A DNA stretch of 64,000 nucleotides from Brevipalpus yothersi (GCA_003956705.1 QZCP01000268.1:180495-244494); one strand, 5' to 3'. Shown: positions 12,477 through 28,294, numbered from the stretch's first letter. A program made the numbers and translations. Notes: generated by a model from the sequence alone, not told the origin.

Positions 12477-14456
12477 TCAAAATTCAACAGATCCATCATT
12501 AATTTGTAGCTTGGTGTCAGGTTTGGTCTTTTCTTCAGGAATGTCAAATCCATCGAAAAGAAGAGGCGGTATGAGAGGGGGAGTCATACATGATGCTTCC
12601 ACAACATCTTCCTCCTCATCAATACAATCGTAGGAGAAATTCAAGAGATTTGTAGGTGAAATTTTTCTACTACTGTTCAATTTCCTATCACTTGGATTAC
12701 TTTTTACACTTGTGGCAGGTGTGAGAAGAAAATTGCTGTTGTTGTTCATTGCAATGTCGTGAAGAGCAACAAAAGCCTTGGCAGTGTTAGGAGCTCGATT
12801 CAGTAAACGAGTTGTGCCACATGTTAAAGTGATGGTGGTGGAAGAATTCGGTGGTGTCAAACTTGGACAATTAGGACCAGATTGGTCTTCTTCTGTGAAA
12901 TGTTCTTCTTGTACTTCTGTACAAGGCTTTTCTTCTACAATGTCTGGCCAGGGTGGCAAAGACTTAATAACTCGGATGAGATCTTTATAATTTTCTTTAT
13001 TTTCGACTTGAGCTACATGCTCTTTCGAGTTGAGATGCTGGTGATTGGAAGAACAGAAATAAGATAAGTTTCATTGGGAAAAGCAATAGTCGAAAGAGAA
13101 AGCTCTCACTATCAACTTACCTCATCTATATCATCGAAATAACATGTACAAATGTCGCAGTAGGTTGAAGTTTCATTTTTACGTTTCGGTCTCAAAACTT
13201 GCTCTCGAGTCATATTGGTGAAACTTGCATGAGGGGTGATGATTCCTAATTTTTTCAAATAAGAGGCAGTGTTGAAAGTTAGAGGGGTGTTGACTGGGGT
13301 CAGTGAGACATTTGACATTCTAGTGTCAGCACTATTTCTTGGCACTTTATTGGGTTCCACAACATCAGGAGTATTCCGATTAACCGTGATGGGTATTCCA
13401 TTTGGACTGGTTTTCTTATGAGAGCCAGGAGTACCAAAAGGAGACAGATAAGGTTCACGGTCCAAATGGATTTCTGGCCATTCCTGGAAACTATCACTCC
13501 TATTCCAAAATGGTCGAAACAATTGTTTTGTGTCCTCCACTTTGAGGTAAGGAGATTTCAGTTGCATCTTATTTTTTGGCTTACTGGCAGATGTACCTGA
13601 GGTTGCACTATTATTTCCTACAGTTCGCTTTTGAGCTTCAGTTGTGTTAAGAGATTTTTCACAAAACTGTAGAACATTACTGGCCACAAGTAAAGTTAAA
13701 CCTCGACATGCAGCTATGGTGAGAACATCAGTCGATGTGGTCTTGGTTGACGTAGGAGTCATTGCCAAGGAAGGAGCGGGTGAAGTTGCCTGAAGTACTA
13801 GCATTCTACCTCGAGGCTATATGAGAAAAAAGTAAATAATGTTAATTAAATGAATATCGATTAATTATAGATGGTAAAATAAATCGATCTAAGATAAAGA
13901 CACAGGCGCGCAGATTGAGGCGCCAATCTCGAGAATAGCTCATCAGCCATTATCGTGCCAATAGTGAAAATTGGCGGCTTTAGAACAAGGAGAACAGGAA
14001 TCAAATATGGAGGTAAAATGAAAACAATCAGCAATACTCACAAGAATATCAACATTATTAACAGATGAATCAATTTGCAGCTGATAATTGAGATCACATG
14101 AGTCAGGCACCAATGACGCACAATGACTTCTCTTGTAGCCATTGATTTGTTCCTTGGTTGGCCAATCTTTACTCGGCCTATCGGTTATCACATACTTAAT
14201 TTTTCTATCCAAAAAGTTACCTATTATCTGTACAATAAAAAAAGAAAGAATTGAAAACATTAATCGAAAACAAGCCAAAATTGTTTAGGCTTCCAAAAGA
14301 AGAAAAGAAAAAGTCAAGAACAAGATGTGTGTGTATATGTATACTTACACCGCCTAGTCTTGTGATACATTCTGTCAGTCTAGCTCTGAGCTGAGAATTT
14401 TTAACATCCAAAAAAAATACACGATTAACTAATGGTCTATCTTTATCCCTAGCCAT
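12477..14456 (-). CDS. DBF4: DBF4-type regulatory subunit of CDC7 kinase
   Basis: Nuclear activator of the CDC7 (DDK) kinase, which licenses replication origins by phosphorylating MCM proteins. Exons complement(join(12477..13037, 13121..13816, 14042..14227, 14349..14456)); every junction is GT-AG and in phase, giving 516 residues. All three family motifs are visible. Motif N is BRCT-like (residues 1 to about 100, with ITRLGG then IIGNFLDRKIKYVITD across the first intron). Motif M contains YLKVEDTK, FRPFW and EWPEIHLD (about 188-215). Motif C is a zinc finger with C318 and C321 (CDIC) before the last intron and H331 and H337 (HLNSKEH) after it, so the CCHH site is only complete after splicing. 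The ATG at 14456 is the first in frame and places motif N almost at the N-terminus, without the leader seen in many animal DBF4 proteins. The tail is Ser/Thr/Pro-rich. It lies tail-to-tail with Elk. Confidence 0.93.
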
Positions 14457-15039
14457 CACTAATTAACAAATCTTCTAATTAATACTGGAAAAAAGAAGGA
14501 AGAAGAAGAAGAAGATCGCAAGAAGAGGAAGAGGAACATTCAACACACATAGACAATCATTTTTTCACTTTCATTTTTCTCGCGCTTTTCAACATGAGTC
14601 TACTGGTTAGACTTTTCTGCTTTTCACAACAAAAATGATTCGTTCTGATTGGATATTCGATAAAAAGTACGCCATCTGATGGGAGGAGTTTCAACTTTTT
14701 TGGCGGCTTTTTTCTTTCATTCTGTTTCAGATTTTTCACAATTTTTGATACTTTTGGATGAGATAATTCGTTTGATAATTGATATTTTCTTTTTGGTGGG
14801 TTTTGGAAGCTTTTTGAGATTTTCTTGGGAAAAAATTTTCAATTTGAAATAGAGAGGGAAGAAAGCTGGAGAGGAAAGAGAGAGGGTTTCTCATTGTGAG
14901 ATAGTTTGGATGAATTATGAGGAGAAGCAAAGTGAATAGCGGATTTAAAGAGTATGAAAAAGGGAAAAGTTTTGATTGAAAGAAGAGAAAAATTTTGATG
15001 TGTTTGTGTGTGTTTTTTTGGCACAAAATGAAAAAATTT
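14457..15039. other. Spacer between GALNT 3' end and DBF4 5' end
   Basis: About 580 bp upstream of DBF4 (minus strand) and downstream of the GALNT stop. It should hold the DBF4 promoter and 5' UTR. I see no further gene or motif that I can support. Confidence 0.6.
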
Positions 15040-15774
15040 TTATTTATTATTCGTATTCATATTATCTTGATTCAATTTGGACGGATTATAATTTTCAAAT
15101 TTCCACATTTGATTAGGATTATCGGGATTACATTGTCTCATCCACAATTTATCCCGACGTGGAGACATTTCAAGGCACTTTCCGCTTGATCCATGCTTAA
15201 TTTGGTGCAACATATCGGAATAGAACCATTGTTGATTCCCTTTGGCACCATGACATGGATATAGAACAACATCACCACCGGCGTAGTCAAGGCAAACTTC
15301 ATCACGGCGAATTTCGCCTATCTTACTGAGCAGGAAATACTGTTTCAAAGAAAGAGAGAGAGAAAGAGAAAGAAATATGAGAAGGGAAAAAATACCATTA
15401 TTGAAAATTTGTGGTTAACCAAACAAAATCAGCAATTCGACTAATATGAGTTACTTAAGGCAAAGGAAATGCTCATATGAAGTAAGCTCTCTGATTGGAA
15501 AATCATTGAGAGAATTTCTTCTCGATTATTAATCGAAATGAAAATCTCAACCAATAATCATCGTCAATTAGTGTTAAAATAAAGAAAAATATGCTTTTTC
15601 CAACCTGATTTCCTCCTTGCTTGTGGCACGGATACAGACCCACAGGCTTGTGGAGGTCTTTCCTATTCGCAGGAGTGTCAAGGCACATCTTATTTGGCGA
15701 ATTTCCTCCCAAATTACGGACCTGATTGGATGAAGAACGCAAAACCAATAGCAATGAAGAGTTTGTATAAGTAT

Positions 15775-15829
<55 letters not shown>

Positions 15830-18269
15830 ATAAAAGTTAATCAGTATGAGGCACATTTGAATAACAATTACAGCTATAAATGTCTACGTTAGTGTGTAAT
15901 CAAAGAGCAGTTAAGGAAAATAGTTACACTTGTGAATAATAGAATATAAGCAGCGTAAAGCATACAGTTGCAAAAAGGATTGAGCAAGAAAACATGTCAT
16001 ACGAATTGAGGGAAAGAAAGACGGATTATCGATTGCTCAGATGGTTCAACAATTCTGTGTGTGTGTAAATAATGTTCTAGATACTGGATCCTTAATGCTA
16101 ACAGTATCCGCTAAAAGACTTCTTATTCTAATTTAGATTATGAGACTGTATATACAGTAAGTAAGTTTATTAGAAAGAGAGTGAGAGAGAAAGAGAGAGA
16201 GAGTAAGATAAAGTATAAAATAAAAAATGTGAGTCCATATCTCGGCGAATCGAGAAGGTAGGAATTTCCTGTTGGTTCCTTCCGGACCTCATGAAATTTT
16301 TCCAAATCTTCTATCGGATATTTCCTAGTGACTGCTCATTTCAAACCGGATTCAAGCATCAGACCAGCCAGTAAGAGATTATTTTTTTACGCGAATAGCA
16401 TCTCTATTGGCTTTCCATACGAATGAGCCATGGGATGGAAAAAGAGAGAGAGAAAGAAAACTTTTTTGGATCTCTCTTACTCTTTCCTCCTTCTTCTCAA
16501 TTCGAACCATGGCCTATTCATTCTTGCTCTTTGACTCTTGTATATACCATCTCATCTCATCTCTTTTCCAACACACAGTGGCTATGGCTATAAACGCTTG
16601 GAATCAACAATCGATAATCGATATACCCAAAGAGTAGGGAAAATAGTGGAGAGAAAAGCAAGGATTTTGCAGGCTGGAAGGGGAAAAGTTTTTGGTGTAT
16701 CATGAAGAATGAATAGATGTGTATGAAAATAGAGAAAGAGAAAGAGATAGTTGAATAAGTCTGACAGTGTTGCATTCTCTTTTCAAATTCATCCTCTCTT
16801 CATCTCTCTCTTTCTCCATGTTCCAAACGTATCAAGTGTCACTTATAATGAAGCAACCCAAAAGTCAATCAGAATCGACTATCACTAGTCTACTACTTAC
16901 CTCACCAGAAGCTAGGGCATCGCCAGGAATAAATAATTCAGGATAAATATTCTTAATATACCAATCGAATGATTTACAGTGCAATTTATCGCGCAATTTT
17001 TTACGATCCGAAACATCACCGTATTCACCCTGTGTTTAGAAGAGAATAGAGAGAAGAGAGAAAGAAAAAGATAAAATGAATGAATAAAAGTGTGAATATA
17101 CATATATAAAAGACAAAAGAGTCAAAGTTAAGGTGATTCAATGAGTGTGTGATGAGAAATAGTGAGAAAAGAAAGATAGAGAGAAAGAGAGAGAGAGGGA
17201 GATGAAACAAGTGAAAGTCACAATGAAAGGGATTCAAGTTAATCACAATAATTAATTTAGATGGATAGACATTCCTTTGGGCTGCTGATTTCATCGAAGC
17301 CCAGCATCATTTCTTCTTCTCTCTTCCCTTTTTCTCGCTCATCATGCATCCCACCTCGTAAAGTAGTAAAGAGCAGATTTTCTCTCTTTTCACCATCACG
17401 CGAACTTTAGCCTCTATTCCATCTTCGTTCTCGTGACTTGTGAACAACACAGCAAATATTCCAGCACATATACAGGCACATACATCTACACTCATGGCAT
17501 ACTTTTATATCGCCCATTGCCGCATCACTAGCGTAAGCCATCCTTTAATTAGATTATATATATATAGAGAATGGATTATTTTGCACACGTAGAGCAAAGT
17601 GGGGGTATAATATATATATAAGAAAAGCAAAGCAATACACTTTGGAAGGTGGATTGGAAGCAAAAAAGAATGGAGCAAACAAATATCTTTCTTTCTCTCA
17701 CTCTTACTCTTTTCTATCCTATCAATCTATTCTCAAACTGTTTTTCGGCATGGCAAGTGAGTTGTTGTTGTTGTTGATGCTGTTGAGTCAAAATTCCCCA
17801 ATCTTATAATAGAAGGGAATTAGATGAATTAGGTAAATAAATGAGTGGAGGGTATCAATCGAAATCAGGCAAGAAAGGATTAAACGATGGACCAAACGCT
17901 TAAGGGTTCAAGGCATTTGTATTGTAGGGAAAGAAAATCAATGGATTTTCCACTTCCCTTCATCTGCCCGAGAAGATGTTTCAAATAGATGCCTCTTCAC
18001 AACAGAGCCTTTCTCTTTCTCTTGCTCTTTTGATCATCATACTTTGCCATTCAAGCCATCCAAGCAAAAGTGAGAGTGAAAGAGAAAAAGTTTTTCTATC
18101 CAAATAATATTGGCCAACAAGGCACGCTAAGGTCATAAAACAACCGCTGGAAGGTGGATTGATTGTTTAGAGTAAAAATATGAAGAGATAGAAGAGAAAT
18201 GTTCCCAGTTTTGTTGGGTAAAAAAAATAAATCCAGTCTGAAAGGCAGTTGTGGGGGAGAGGGATGGAT

Positions 18270-18317
<48 letters not shown>

Positions 18318-21300
18318 TATTCAGACTCTGGAATATGCACTGGAATATTCACTTGACACACAATTTTGAATTGGATAGAGTTTGGAAAAGATGGAGATAA
18401 AAATGTTCAGGAAGAAGATAGAGAGTCAAAAGAGTAAAGCCCGAAATACAAGATCAGTTGACGATCGAAAAAAAAGTTCACAGGGCACTCAATCGTAGAT
18501 ACACACATATACACACAGAGAGAATGATAGAAAAGAACTTTTGTACCCACAGATAGCCTGGGGTAAGATTCATCATTGATCAGCATCCACATCATTTTAT
18601 TTCAGTGGAATATAATAATAATAAAAGTGATTTCTGAAAATTGTGCTGCAAGGTATATCTTTCAGTAGATGGAGAGAGGAATACAAGAGGACTAGAGAGT
18701 TATGGAAGTTTTATAGATGCTGATCTATGCACGCTTTGTAGAGTACATTACCACCCACTGATATGTGGTGTCGTCATCACACATTGAACAATAGAATATA
18801 AACCCATATGAATGTGAAATCAGACCGAAAATATCATTATCTATCTGCCCGATAGCTATAAATGTTACTCTTGGAATCATGATCAAATGTCGAGCGTGTT
18901 CTTCACATGGTAGCACGAGATCATCTTACGCTTGAGAGAATTGAAAAAGAAAGAGAGAGAAAGAGAGAGAGAGAAAAGGTGGATTACTAAGAAAAAAGAT
19001 ACTAGTTTCATGGCTAATAACCTGAGCAAAATATGTGTATGTCTATGGTGAGCCTAACTAATACAACCAGAATATCTATGGGTTTATGAGTTGATAGTGT
19101 GCTATTTAGTTAGATTTTCATGACAGATTCTTCTATTAGTGGGAAAAAAGAAGGATTTCATCCAATTTTTCCCAAAGATGAACCAAAAACATTTTCTCTA
19201 TTTTCTTTCAGCTGCATCCATTTGCAGATCCTATTTTAATTTTGTGGGCTCAAAATTGCATATGTAACACAAAAGCTTCCCCAAGTGTATTGAGAGGCTT
19301 GTGATGATGATTATATATAAATCACAATGTAAAGAGAGCCTAAGCGATACCATCAGATTCATTCATCATCTATTCATCAAGGGAGGCGAGAGTAACCCTA
19401 TCTTAACAACTTATATGCAGACAAAAATTCTTTCCAATCTCTTTTCTATCTTTACCGTTATTCCTTGGATGATGAAAAAAGTGGAGCAATTTGCGGAGCA
19501 AGAGAGAGAGAGAGAGAGAAAATGATAGAAGATGGCATAATATTTTATACTGTTTCTGATTAATTCTTTGAATTTCAATTCCTCTACTTTTGCTCATTTT
19601 AACTAGCTTTTTTTTCACTCTGTAAGCCAATTCAGTCAATGAATTGCAACATCCACTCAGACACCAACACATACTATCTGTTTGGAGTACCATTTGAGTG
19701 CTGCTTAGGCCAAGTTTCTTATTTTTCTCATTGATAATCACTGAATTGGATCATCAAGGCAATAAGAAGCAATGGTGAAAGTCGAAAAAAAGTAGGCCAA
19801 AATAGCTAGAGTGGCAACGACAGATGCTTAGATTGAATTAGAGTTATTCCTGCCTAGAAAAAAAAACCGAATTCAACTAGGGAAAAAGATGCTCAGAGGA
19901 AGATAGACACAGAAAAAAAGGATAGATATTTTTCCAAGAATTCGCAATCCTGTAGAATTGTGAAAGAAAGATGAGAATGATGCTAATGAGTTGATGTGAT
20001 GTGAAAAGAATGAAAGACGAAGATTCTCAACTCTTGATTTTAGTAAAAGAGAATTCGAAAGTGAAGAAAAAAGGATTAAAAGAAACAAGAAATCGATTTA
20101 GATCTTAAGAGAAGAGGTGTAGATGGAGAAAAGAGGATGATCCATGATGCCATGCGTTGCGTGATTGATGCTGAAATCAGTATTTTCATCTCTTCTCTTT
20201 CCTTTCCACAATCAAAATGAAAGTCTCCCATGAGCTTTATTCAATAGAAAAGAATAGCCATGAACAGCTCATCTCTGACCGCATCATTTGTTTGATCGCT
20301 GGAGCCCAGAATATGGAGCATAAAAGATAAAATCTCAACACAATCTAGTCTGAACGAAAAGAGAAGGGAAAAGCTAGAAGAGTAGTAAAGAAAAAAACTT
20401 TTTCTCTCTCACTTTCTATTGCTTTGATAAATTATTTGCAGGACTTTATTCGCATTTACGACGTTCATCTATCAAGCCTTTTCTTCAAAACTCTGTAGCA
20501 TTTGTCTCTCCATCTTCCACTTTCTCTCTCTCTCTTTTATCATTCTTTTCCTCCTCTCCTTCTCATTCGGATTGTGGTTCTCAAGCTTTAAGCTGACCCC
20601 CGGTCAATCGATTTGAGTGGAATAAGACGATGAAAAAGAGAAGAGAGACAAAAGGTGGACAATAATGGATGTCGAATAAGATGTGGAAGAGGTCATTCAT
20701 GATGGCATGCTGAAGAAAGTAAAAGATGTAGAGCCACACACATAAATGATTCAGAATTAAATCTGATTCTCTGCCAATCTTTGATCTTTCTTGGTACCAT
20801 CTTCTATTGGCATTTCTCACTTTCATCCAGTAAGAGTGGTGGAAAGAGAGGAAGAGAAAGAGAAAGAGAAAGAGAGATGAAGAGTAAATAAGATGATCTA
20901 ATCTCATCTTTTCACTGTTCTTTTTCCACTATCTGTTCGATCGCTAGTTTGTAACATTCTTCCTCTTTTATATTTTATCTTCTTCTTCTTCTTTTTGGCT
21001 CAACTATTCATTGATCCGTTTGCTGGAAAGAGAGAGAGACTGTATTTCCTTACACACTAACATACAGCATATTTCAGCATATACCTTGTGCTTAAATAGG
21101 GAAGAGAGATATACATTCCCACACAACACATCAAGGTTTCAGATTAGTAATGGACTGATTCTTGGGTCATTTTGTTGGCTAATAAAATGGAATTCCTAGC
21201 TGATGATCACACACACATATACACACAGTATAAATGGTTACATACACATACATACAAATGGCTGTCTGTGTGAGTGTGGAAGAAGTCTGAGAGTAATGAT

Positions 21301-22190
21301 CGCTACTGGATTGGAGTGTCTTTTATAAGTCGAAAAGAAGGAAGAAGAAGAAGAAGAAGAATTGCGATGATGTATCGAGGTAATTTTGACATATGAAGAG
21401 GAAAAGTGTAAGCCTGTGTGTGTGTGGTAATTATCCATCAGAACAAGATGATTGGAGGTTGTATAACTGTGAAACCTCGATGAAGAGAGCTTATGGATGA
21501 CCAATAAAGAAAGTTGAGGATCTGAAAATGGGCTGAATTGGTCAAAGAGATAGAAAAAGGTTGAATACACATACACAAAGAGGAATGAAGATTACACCTC
21601 TCTCCTTAATACAAGTTTATGCATGCATTTAAGATTGTAAATGAACACTTATTTCTATTAACACCAGCACCCAGCATCTATTTGACACATCATGTTTTGA
21701 TTTGAAAAACACATTTCTGATTACTTGTGTGCATGTTTCTCTTGGTGGCTCTTTAGTTTTGGCCCTCTTCTTTTTTTTCCGAAACATGAAGCAGACTTCA
21801 AATAATAACAACAATTCGATTCCGAACAATTTAATCTCACTCGCTTTCTCTTCCTCTTTTCCTCTCTAACTACTGTCATCAAGCGGCAAGTGGTGAGGCT
21901 TTCGATAAGAGACAAGGAAACAGAGAGTAAAGCAAATTACATTGCTTCCGATTGTTGGTTGAAGTGAAAGTGGTTAATGTTGCCAGGGTATATTCTGAAT
22001 AATAGTACATAATAGACCGAAGTGAATACTTTAACACTTATGCTCCTCACTCTCTCACGCTCTCTCATCTCATACACCGTAATGGCATAGGATTTTTGAT
22101 AGGAGGTATTTCAAATATGGATGCATGTATGGAGTGAGAAAGAAAAAGCAAGATGAAGATGGAGATGAAGAGTAAGAACGAAAAATGTGC

Positions 22191-22266
<76 letters not shown>

Positions 22267-24281
22267 GAGGATGAAATGGTGAGTGAAAATGAAAATAACA
22301 ATGGAATAGGTGTTGGCCCATCATTAATGTCACCCCATAAGCTCGGTATGTAGACATGTTATGCATACACTTTCTGTAGAGCATACAAAATTTACACTCA
22401 TAAGCAATTTTGAGAGTGAGAAGGTGTATGTATGTGAGAGAGAGAAGAATTTTCATGTTAAAATTCCATGACAACCATCTAAAGTATTTCAAATTTTGAA
22501 ATAAAAATTCTACATCCAAGATGCAAGAGAAGCAAGAAGGCAAAGAGAGAAAGAGAGATAAAGAAAGAGAAAGGAAAAGAGAAACTCCTTCTCATCTGAG
22601 ATTATCTTACTTTGCCAATAAAATCATCTTGGACACGTATTTGATTTAAGCTTTCGCAATGATAGCTACACATTCTGTGACACTTGCACACCCACTTATT
22701 GGAGCAAACATGAAAAGCCCGAAAAACTAGCCCATAATCATTACAAGCTTCCTTTTTTTCCTCTCTCCTGTCAGACAGGGTCACTTACACCAAAGGTGAT
22801 GGACAATCTATTCGAGAATCATTCATAGAGATGGATACAGTAGTTCATTGAAAATGTGATGAGGAGTAAGAGAGAAAGATAAAGAAAGACAAGATTCTGG
22901 TGGAAAGAGAGAGAAGGAAACTATGGAAAGGAGACAAAGATTACGATAAATCCAAGAATAATGGACAAGATTATTCCCACTCATCTTCTCACAGGTCAAG
23001 ACAATATCCGCATCCATCATATGATTCTTGGAGAAGAGAAAAAAGGATGAGGTTGAGGATTGATATGAGCATAAGTGAGCAATGCAAAAAAAAGAGCAAA
23101 GGAAAGAAGAGATGAGGGAAGAGAGATGGAAGACACGTCGAGACTCGCAAAGTGAAGAGGACTATCAGCAATTCTTGTCCACACCATTCCGGGAGGATGA
23201 GTTGCAACGGAAGAAGATGAAAGCCAGTGAGTGCTGTTGACATGATGACCACCAATCTTTGCCCGAATAGACTAAGAAAGGCGTCAACACGCCACATACA
23301 GATATATCTCAAGTGGACACATAACGATAACAATATTATTCACAGACACAAAATAGCGAATTCAGTAAGAATAGAGAGAGAGATAGAATAGGAAAGTGAT
23401 AGAAAGTATCCAAAGAAGATGGCTAGTTTGCATGCTGAGATTGATCAATAGTGATGATGTTGATGATGATTAGTTTTCCAACCAGGAATAGAAAGATTGA
23501 GAGAGAGAAAGCAAATGATTGTGTATTATAAGATGATCTTTGAGAAATACTTTGCCAAATATGAGCACGATCTTGATGATCAGTCAATCGTAGTATGCCA
23601 ACAAGATGAAAACAAACCAATAACGAAGAAAGAGAAAGAGAAAGACAAGGACATGGAAAGAGAGAAAAAAGTTTGCCCCAAGCAGCATGCTAATGAAGTG
23701 TTCCTTTTGATCTAGAAAGGAAACAGGAAAATTCGAAAGAGAGAGAGAGAGAGAGAGAGACAAGAGAATGACACAAAACTCATCAATTGGGTGTACTTGA
23801 TGTTTTTGTTTTCATTTCAATTGTTGTTATTGTTTTAATTTCATGGCTACAAGTGGACACTGGAGATGAGAATATAATCATCATCGAAAAGAACGAAATT
23901 AAGTTGTATCAATTGTGAATAGAATAAGACAAGGTGAGATTGGCTATCGATATGTTTGAAAAGCCTGGTAAAGATTAAGAGATGTGAGGGAAGATCACAA
24001 ATTGGATCCTCTGAGTTCTGTCATGTGTGTATGTGTGTTACCTTGGAGAGAAGCTAAGAGGAAGAGAGAGAGACGGAGAAGGAATAAAAGCAATTCCAAA
24101 TAACATGGAAACAATTGATGAGTAACACATATCAGAGCATTTATGGAATTGTATAGAAACCCTGATGATGAACGTCACTCTTTCCATTTCTCGAGATGCC
24201 ATGTGAATGAAGCAGATTTATATAAGGCTAATGGAGAAATGAATGGATAGAGGTCGAGAAGAAATGTATTTCTAAGTGATC

Positions 24282-24349
<68 letters not shown>

Positions 24350-24486
24350 TTGAGGTGAACAAAATGTTCAAGAACTGATAGAGATGATCTGAAGAAAGAG
24401 AGAAACGAATAAAGGAAGATGGAATGAAGGTTAAAAGAGAAATGATGAAGGAAGTGATAGTTTTCTTTGGATGGCTAGCGGCTTGA

Positions 24487-24518
<32 letters not shown>

Positions 24519-25782
24519 GAAGGCAAGTGGAAGAGTATTCCAAATCATTTCGAAGAGGAAATTGTATGATGATGGAAGACTCTGGATACTCTCTCCCTGA
24601 TCATTGTTACATAGATGGTCAAAATCATTGACCACCACAGGCAATGATGAAGATGTTACCAGATGCGATCACGCGGTAATCTTCCAATATTTGATCTCCT
24701 CAATGTATATACATCTATATATACCAATTGACTTGAAACATTTTTTTTATTACCATTTATGCATCTTTTTCGAATCAATATTTGTCCAGATTGACATACT
24801 CCAATTTCAAAATGCTTCCTCATAACACAACACACACACAACATTGGGTGGATGAACTTTTTATCTATTTGTGATTTCAAATTTGTGTTTCCAGATAGAA
24901 GAGAGAGATATAGAGGAATACCTCCAAAATCAATCTAGAAAAGAGGCAGAGAAAAATGTATAAATTTTTATGCTGTATTCCACATCTTTCCCATCGCAAA
25001 GTTATCATCATCACTTTGATGGTGAAACTTATATCAACATTATCATCATCATGGCCTAGATGTCATTCAGTCGTCCACCCAATAGAAGTACCCATAAAGA
25101 GAGAGAGAGTGGCGATGACTTTTGGGATGAAAGTTCGTGAAGAGACAGAGAAGAGATGCTCTCCATTGAGAATTCAAATGAAACTCATAATAATGATAAT
25201 AATAACAATAATAATATTATTCAGATAGAGAAAAAAAGATGATATGTTCACAGGAATATGGGACACATGGAGAAGTGGAAGAAAGAAGGAACGCGTTTTT
25301 GGGTGAAGATATGGATGCCAAATATTCTTCCATGTGTAGCTAAGAAGCCCGAAAAGAGTGGAGAGAAAGAGAAGAGAGCAATTTGAAAGTAAAATAAAGT
25401 TTAAAATGGATGCATAAAAATATTGAGCTTTTACATGCTGTATTCTTGATTTTCACATCGACTTGAGAAGAAGCTAAAGAGATAGTCCAAGTAAGAATGT
25501 TAGTATGAAAGAAAGAGATAGAGAGAGAACACTTTCAGATGCAAAATAATATCTTTGCAAGATTCAAATTTTTTATCCACCTTAATATACCCTTAGACTG
25601 GAGTGAATATATGAATTGCAACATGATTCTACTCTTTTCTTCTTGAATCTTATATATACGATATATCTTCTGCCACTCTTTTCTCTCCTTTCCATCAACT
25701 GAACGAAAAATATCTGACAAGATTACCGAACCGTTATCCTATTTAATAGTCAGACATACGCATTAATTCGTTTTTCTGATCG

Positions 25783-25869
<87 letters not shown>

Positions 25870-28294
25870 TCAACTTGTCCATATTGACAATAATCATAAG
25901 AAATAGTTAATATAAACATGAACATACACACACTCACTTACTAGTTCGTGAATAACCGATGAAAATTGAAGTACTTGGACTTACAGCTGAAGATGAGCTC
26001 ATCGCCTGGAAGCTCATATACACATGAATATATACTCATGTACATCATGTTAAGCAACATGAATGAGAGAGAGAAATAGAAAGAGAGAGCGTAAAAATTA
26101 AGGGAAAAAAAGAGAAGAATAAAAAAAATTATTCAATGACAACCAGCTCACGATTAATAATTATATTACAATAATAAATGTTAGCAACATCTTACTGTAT
26201 TTTATTCTTCACAAGCTACTCATATACACACGCATACACACATACCGTACATACATAAGCAAACAACCTTTTTTTCACATGAATTAAGCATTTCACACAC
26301 TTACACACTTGCTAACGAAAGAGGAAGAAGAAGAATAAGAAGAATAAGAGAAGAAAGAGGAAAAAAAGTTTCTTCAATGAAGAAAATGTAAATCACAATA
26401 CATGGTATGCTCATCAGCATTATCAGTATGTTGATAATACTGATGATGATCACTTTGCCCTGAACTATATTACAGAGAGATAAAGAGGAAGACTAGTCTC
26501 ATGGGTAGAGGAGAGTATTGAAACATGCATATACATACATGTACCATGTATGTGTGTATACACACACACACATGTATACGGCTTGTAAGATGCCTAACAG
26601 AGCTGAAATAATGTAATCTTGTTTGTTCAATCAAGAAAGATGGTGAAAAATTCAAATTAGACATCCAAAATAGAAGAAGATGAGATGAGATGATGAAGTG
26701 AGAAAAAAAGGGGATGCTGTATGTGTGTACATGCATGTAGTGTGTGAAAAGGGAATAAAATGAATCATCAATCCTTGGAAGTGTATTACCTCAGCTACAC
26801 TCTTTCACTTTCAGTGTATTGTTAAAATGAGTGGCTAATTTGGTGAGAAAAGAAGGACCTGTAGAAATCAGGTAAGTTTAGAAGAAGATCACACAACTTG
26901 AAGAAAAAGAAACTTATCAAATGAAACAATAGAGTGTAATTATAAAAATACTTCACTCACTAAATGGCCTACCAATTTCAAGTAACCAATAGGATTATCG
27001 TTGATGAGCGAATCAGTAGTACAGTGTATTAGTAGTAGAAATTGTTAGTAACTGCTCATGCGATTTTCATTCTATACTAATTTTCTCTCAATCAATTGAT
27101 GCGATAAGAACGAATTTAAGCAACAAAATTCTGGATGAATTATTGATAAGAAGAATTCGGAAATGATTGGATAAGAGAGAGAGAGAGATAGATAGATAGA
27201 TAGATAGGTAGATGGATGGATGAAGCTACGATTAGATATTGGTAGTGATTATCATCAAATCAATTAGATTCATCATGACGAAACTACAGGGGGAGAGAGA
27301 GATGGAAGAATTTTATCATCTTAAATGAGCTTATATTCTTCCGGATAAAATGAGATATCTTCTCTCTTCAGTGGAAAATATTACCAGCTTACGAACTCCC
27401 TTGTTTATCATCAACCTCCGTTCCATGGCTGACAACTGATTGGTACGAGAATTACATAATCAATGATGATATCATTCCTTTTTTCCTCTCAAAATATGAA
27501 TCATTCTCAATTAAGCAGAAAAAAATACATCGAAAAAATTGGCAAAAGAAAAGAATTATGTAATACATTTCAAAGCTAACTTTTACTCATACACAGAGAA
27601 TATCTCTTCTATACAAGACATGTCTACTCGATACTGTTTGAATGACTCTTGACCTAATTTAAGTAGCTCTAGTAGTTACTAGAAAACTTTGTACAAGAAG
27701 TAGAAGTATTTTCTCGAGGCTCTCTCTCTCACTATTTTTCGACCAAAGTTTATCTAATACTACTACTACAAAGCTATCTCATTGACCTTTGGAAACATAG
27801 TAGAAAAAGAGTGAAGCAACTTGTACAAACAGAAAAACAAACACATCTCTCAGGAAACTTGATAGAATGTTATCAATTCCCAATACACCTCTCTGTAAAC
27901 GACGCGCGAAATAGAGACACACAGAATGACACAGAGAATTTCAAGAAATTCTCTAGACACAAACTTCTTCCACAAACTCTCTAAACATTGGTTCGGAAAA
28001 AATTTTCAAACAAGTAGAGAGAGAGAGAGAGCAAAGAGAGAGGAAGAAGCAAGAAGCAAGAGGCATATAAATGGTTTTGAGAGTACTTTCAAGCAAAATA
28101 GAGATTGAAGAGAGCAGAGAATGAAGAGAAGAAGAAGAATGAAAAAAAGATAAAAGTGAGTGAAATCAATATATATAAAAGAATCAAATAATCGAAGTGC
28201 AACCAAAAAAAGAATGCCCAAAATAATCGCAAACAAATCGAAAGTCTTGTATGGCAAAATACTCATCAATACTCTTCACCCAAACACATACCAC

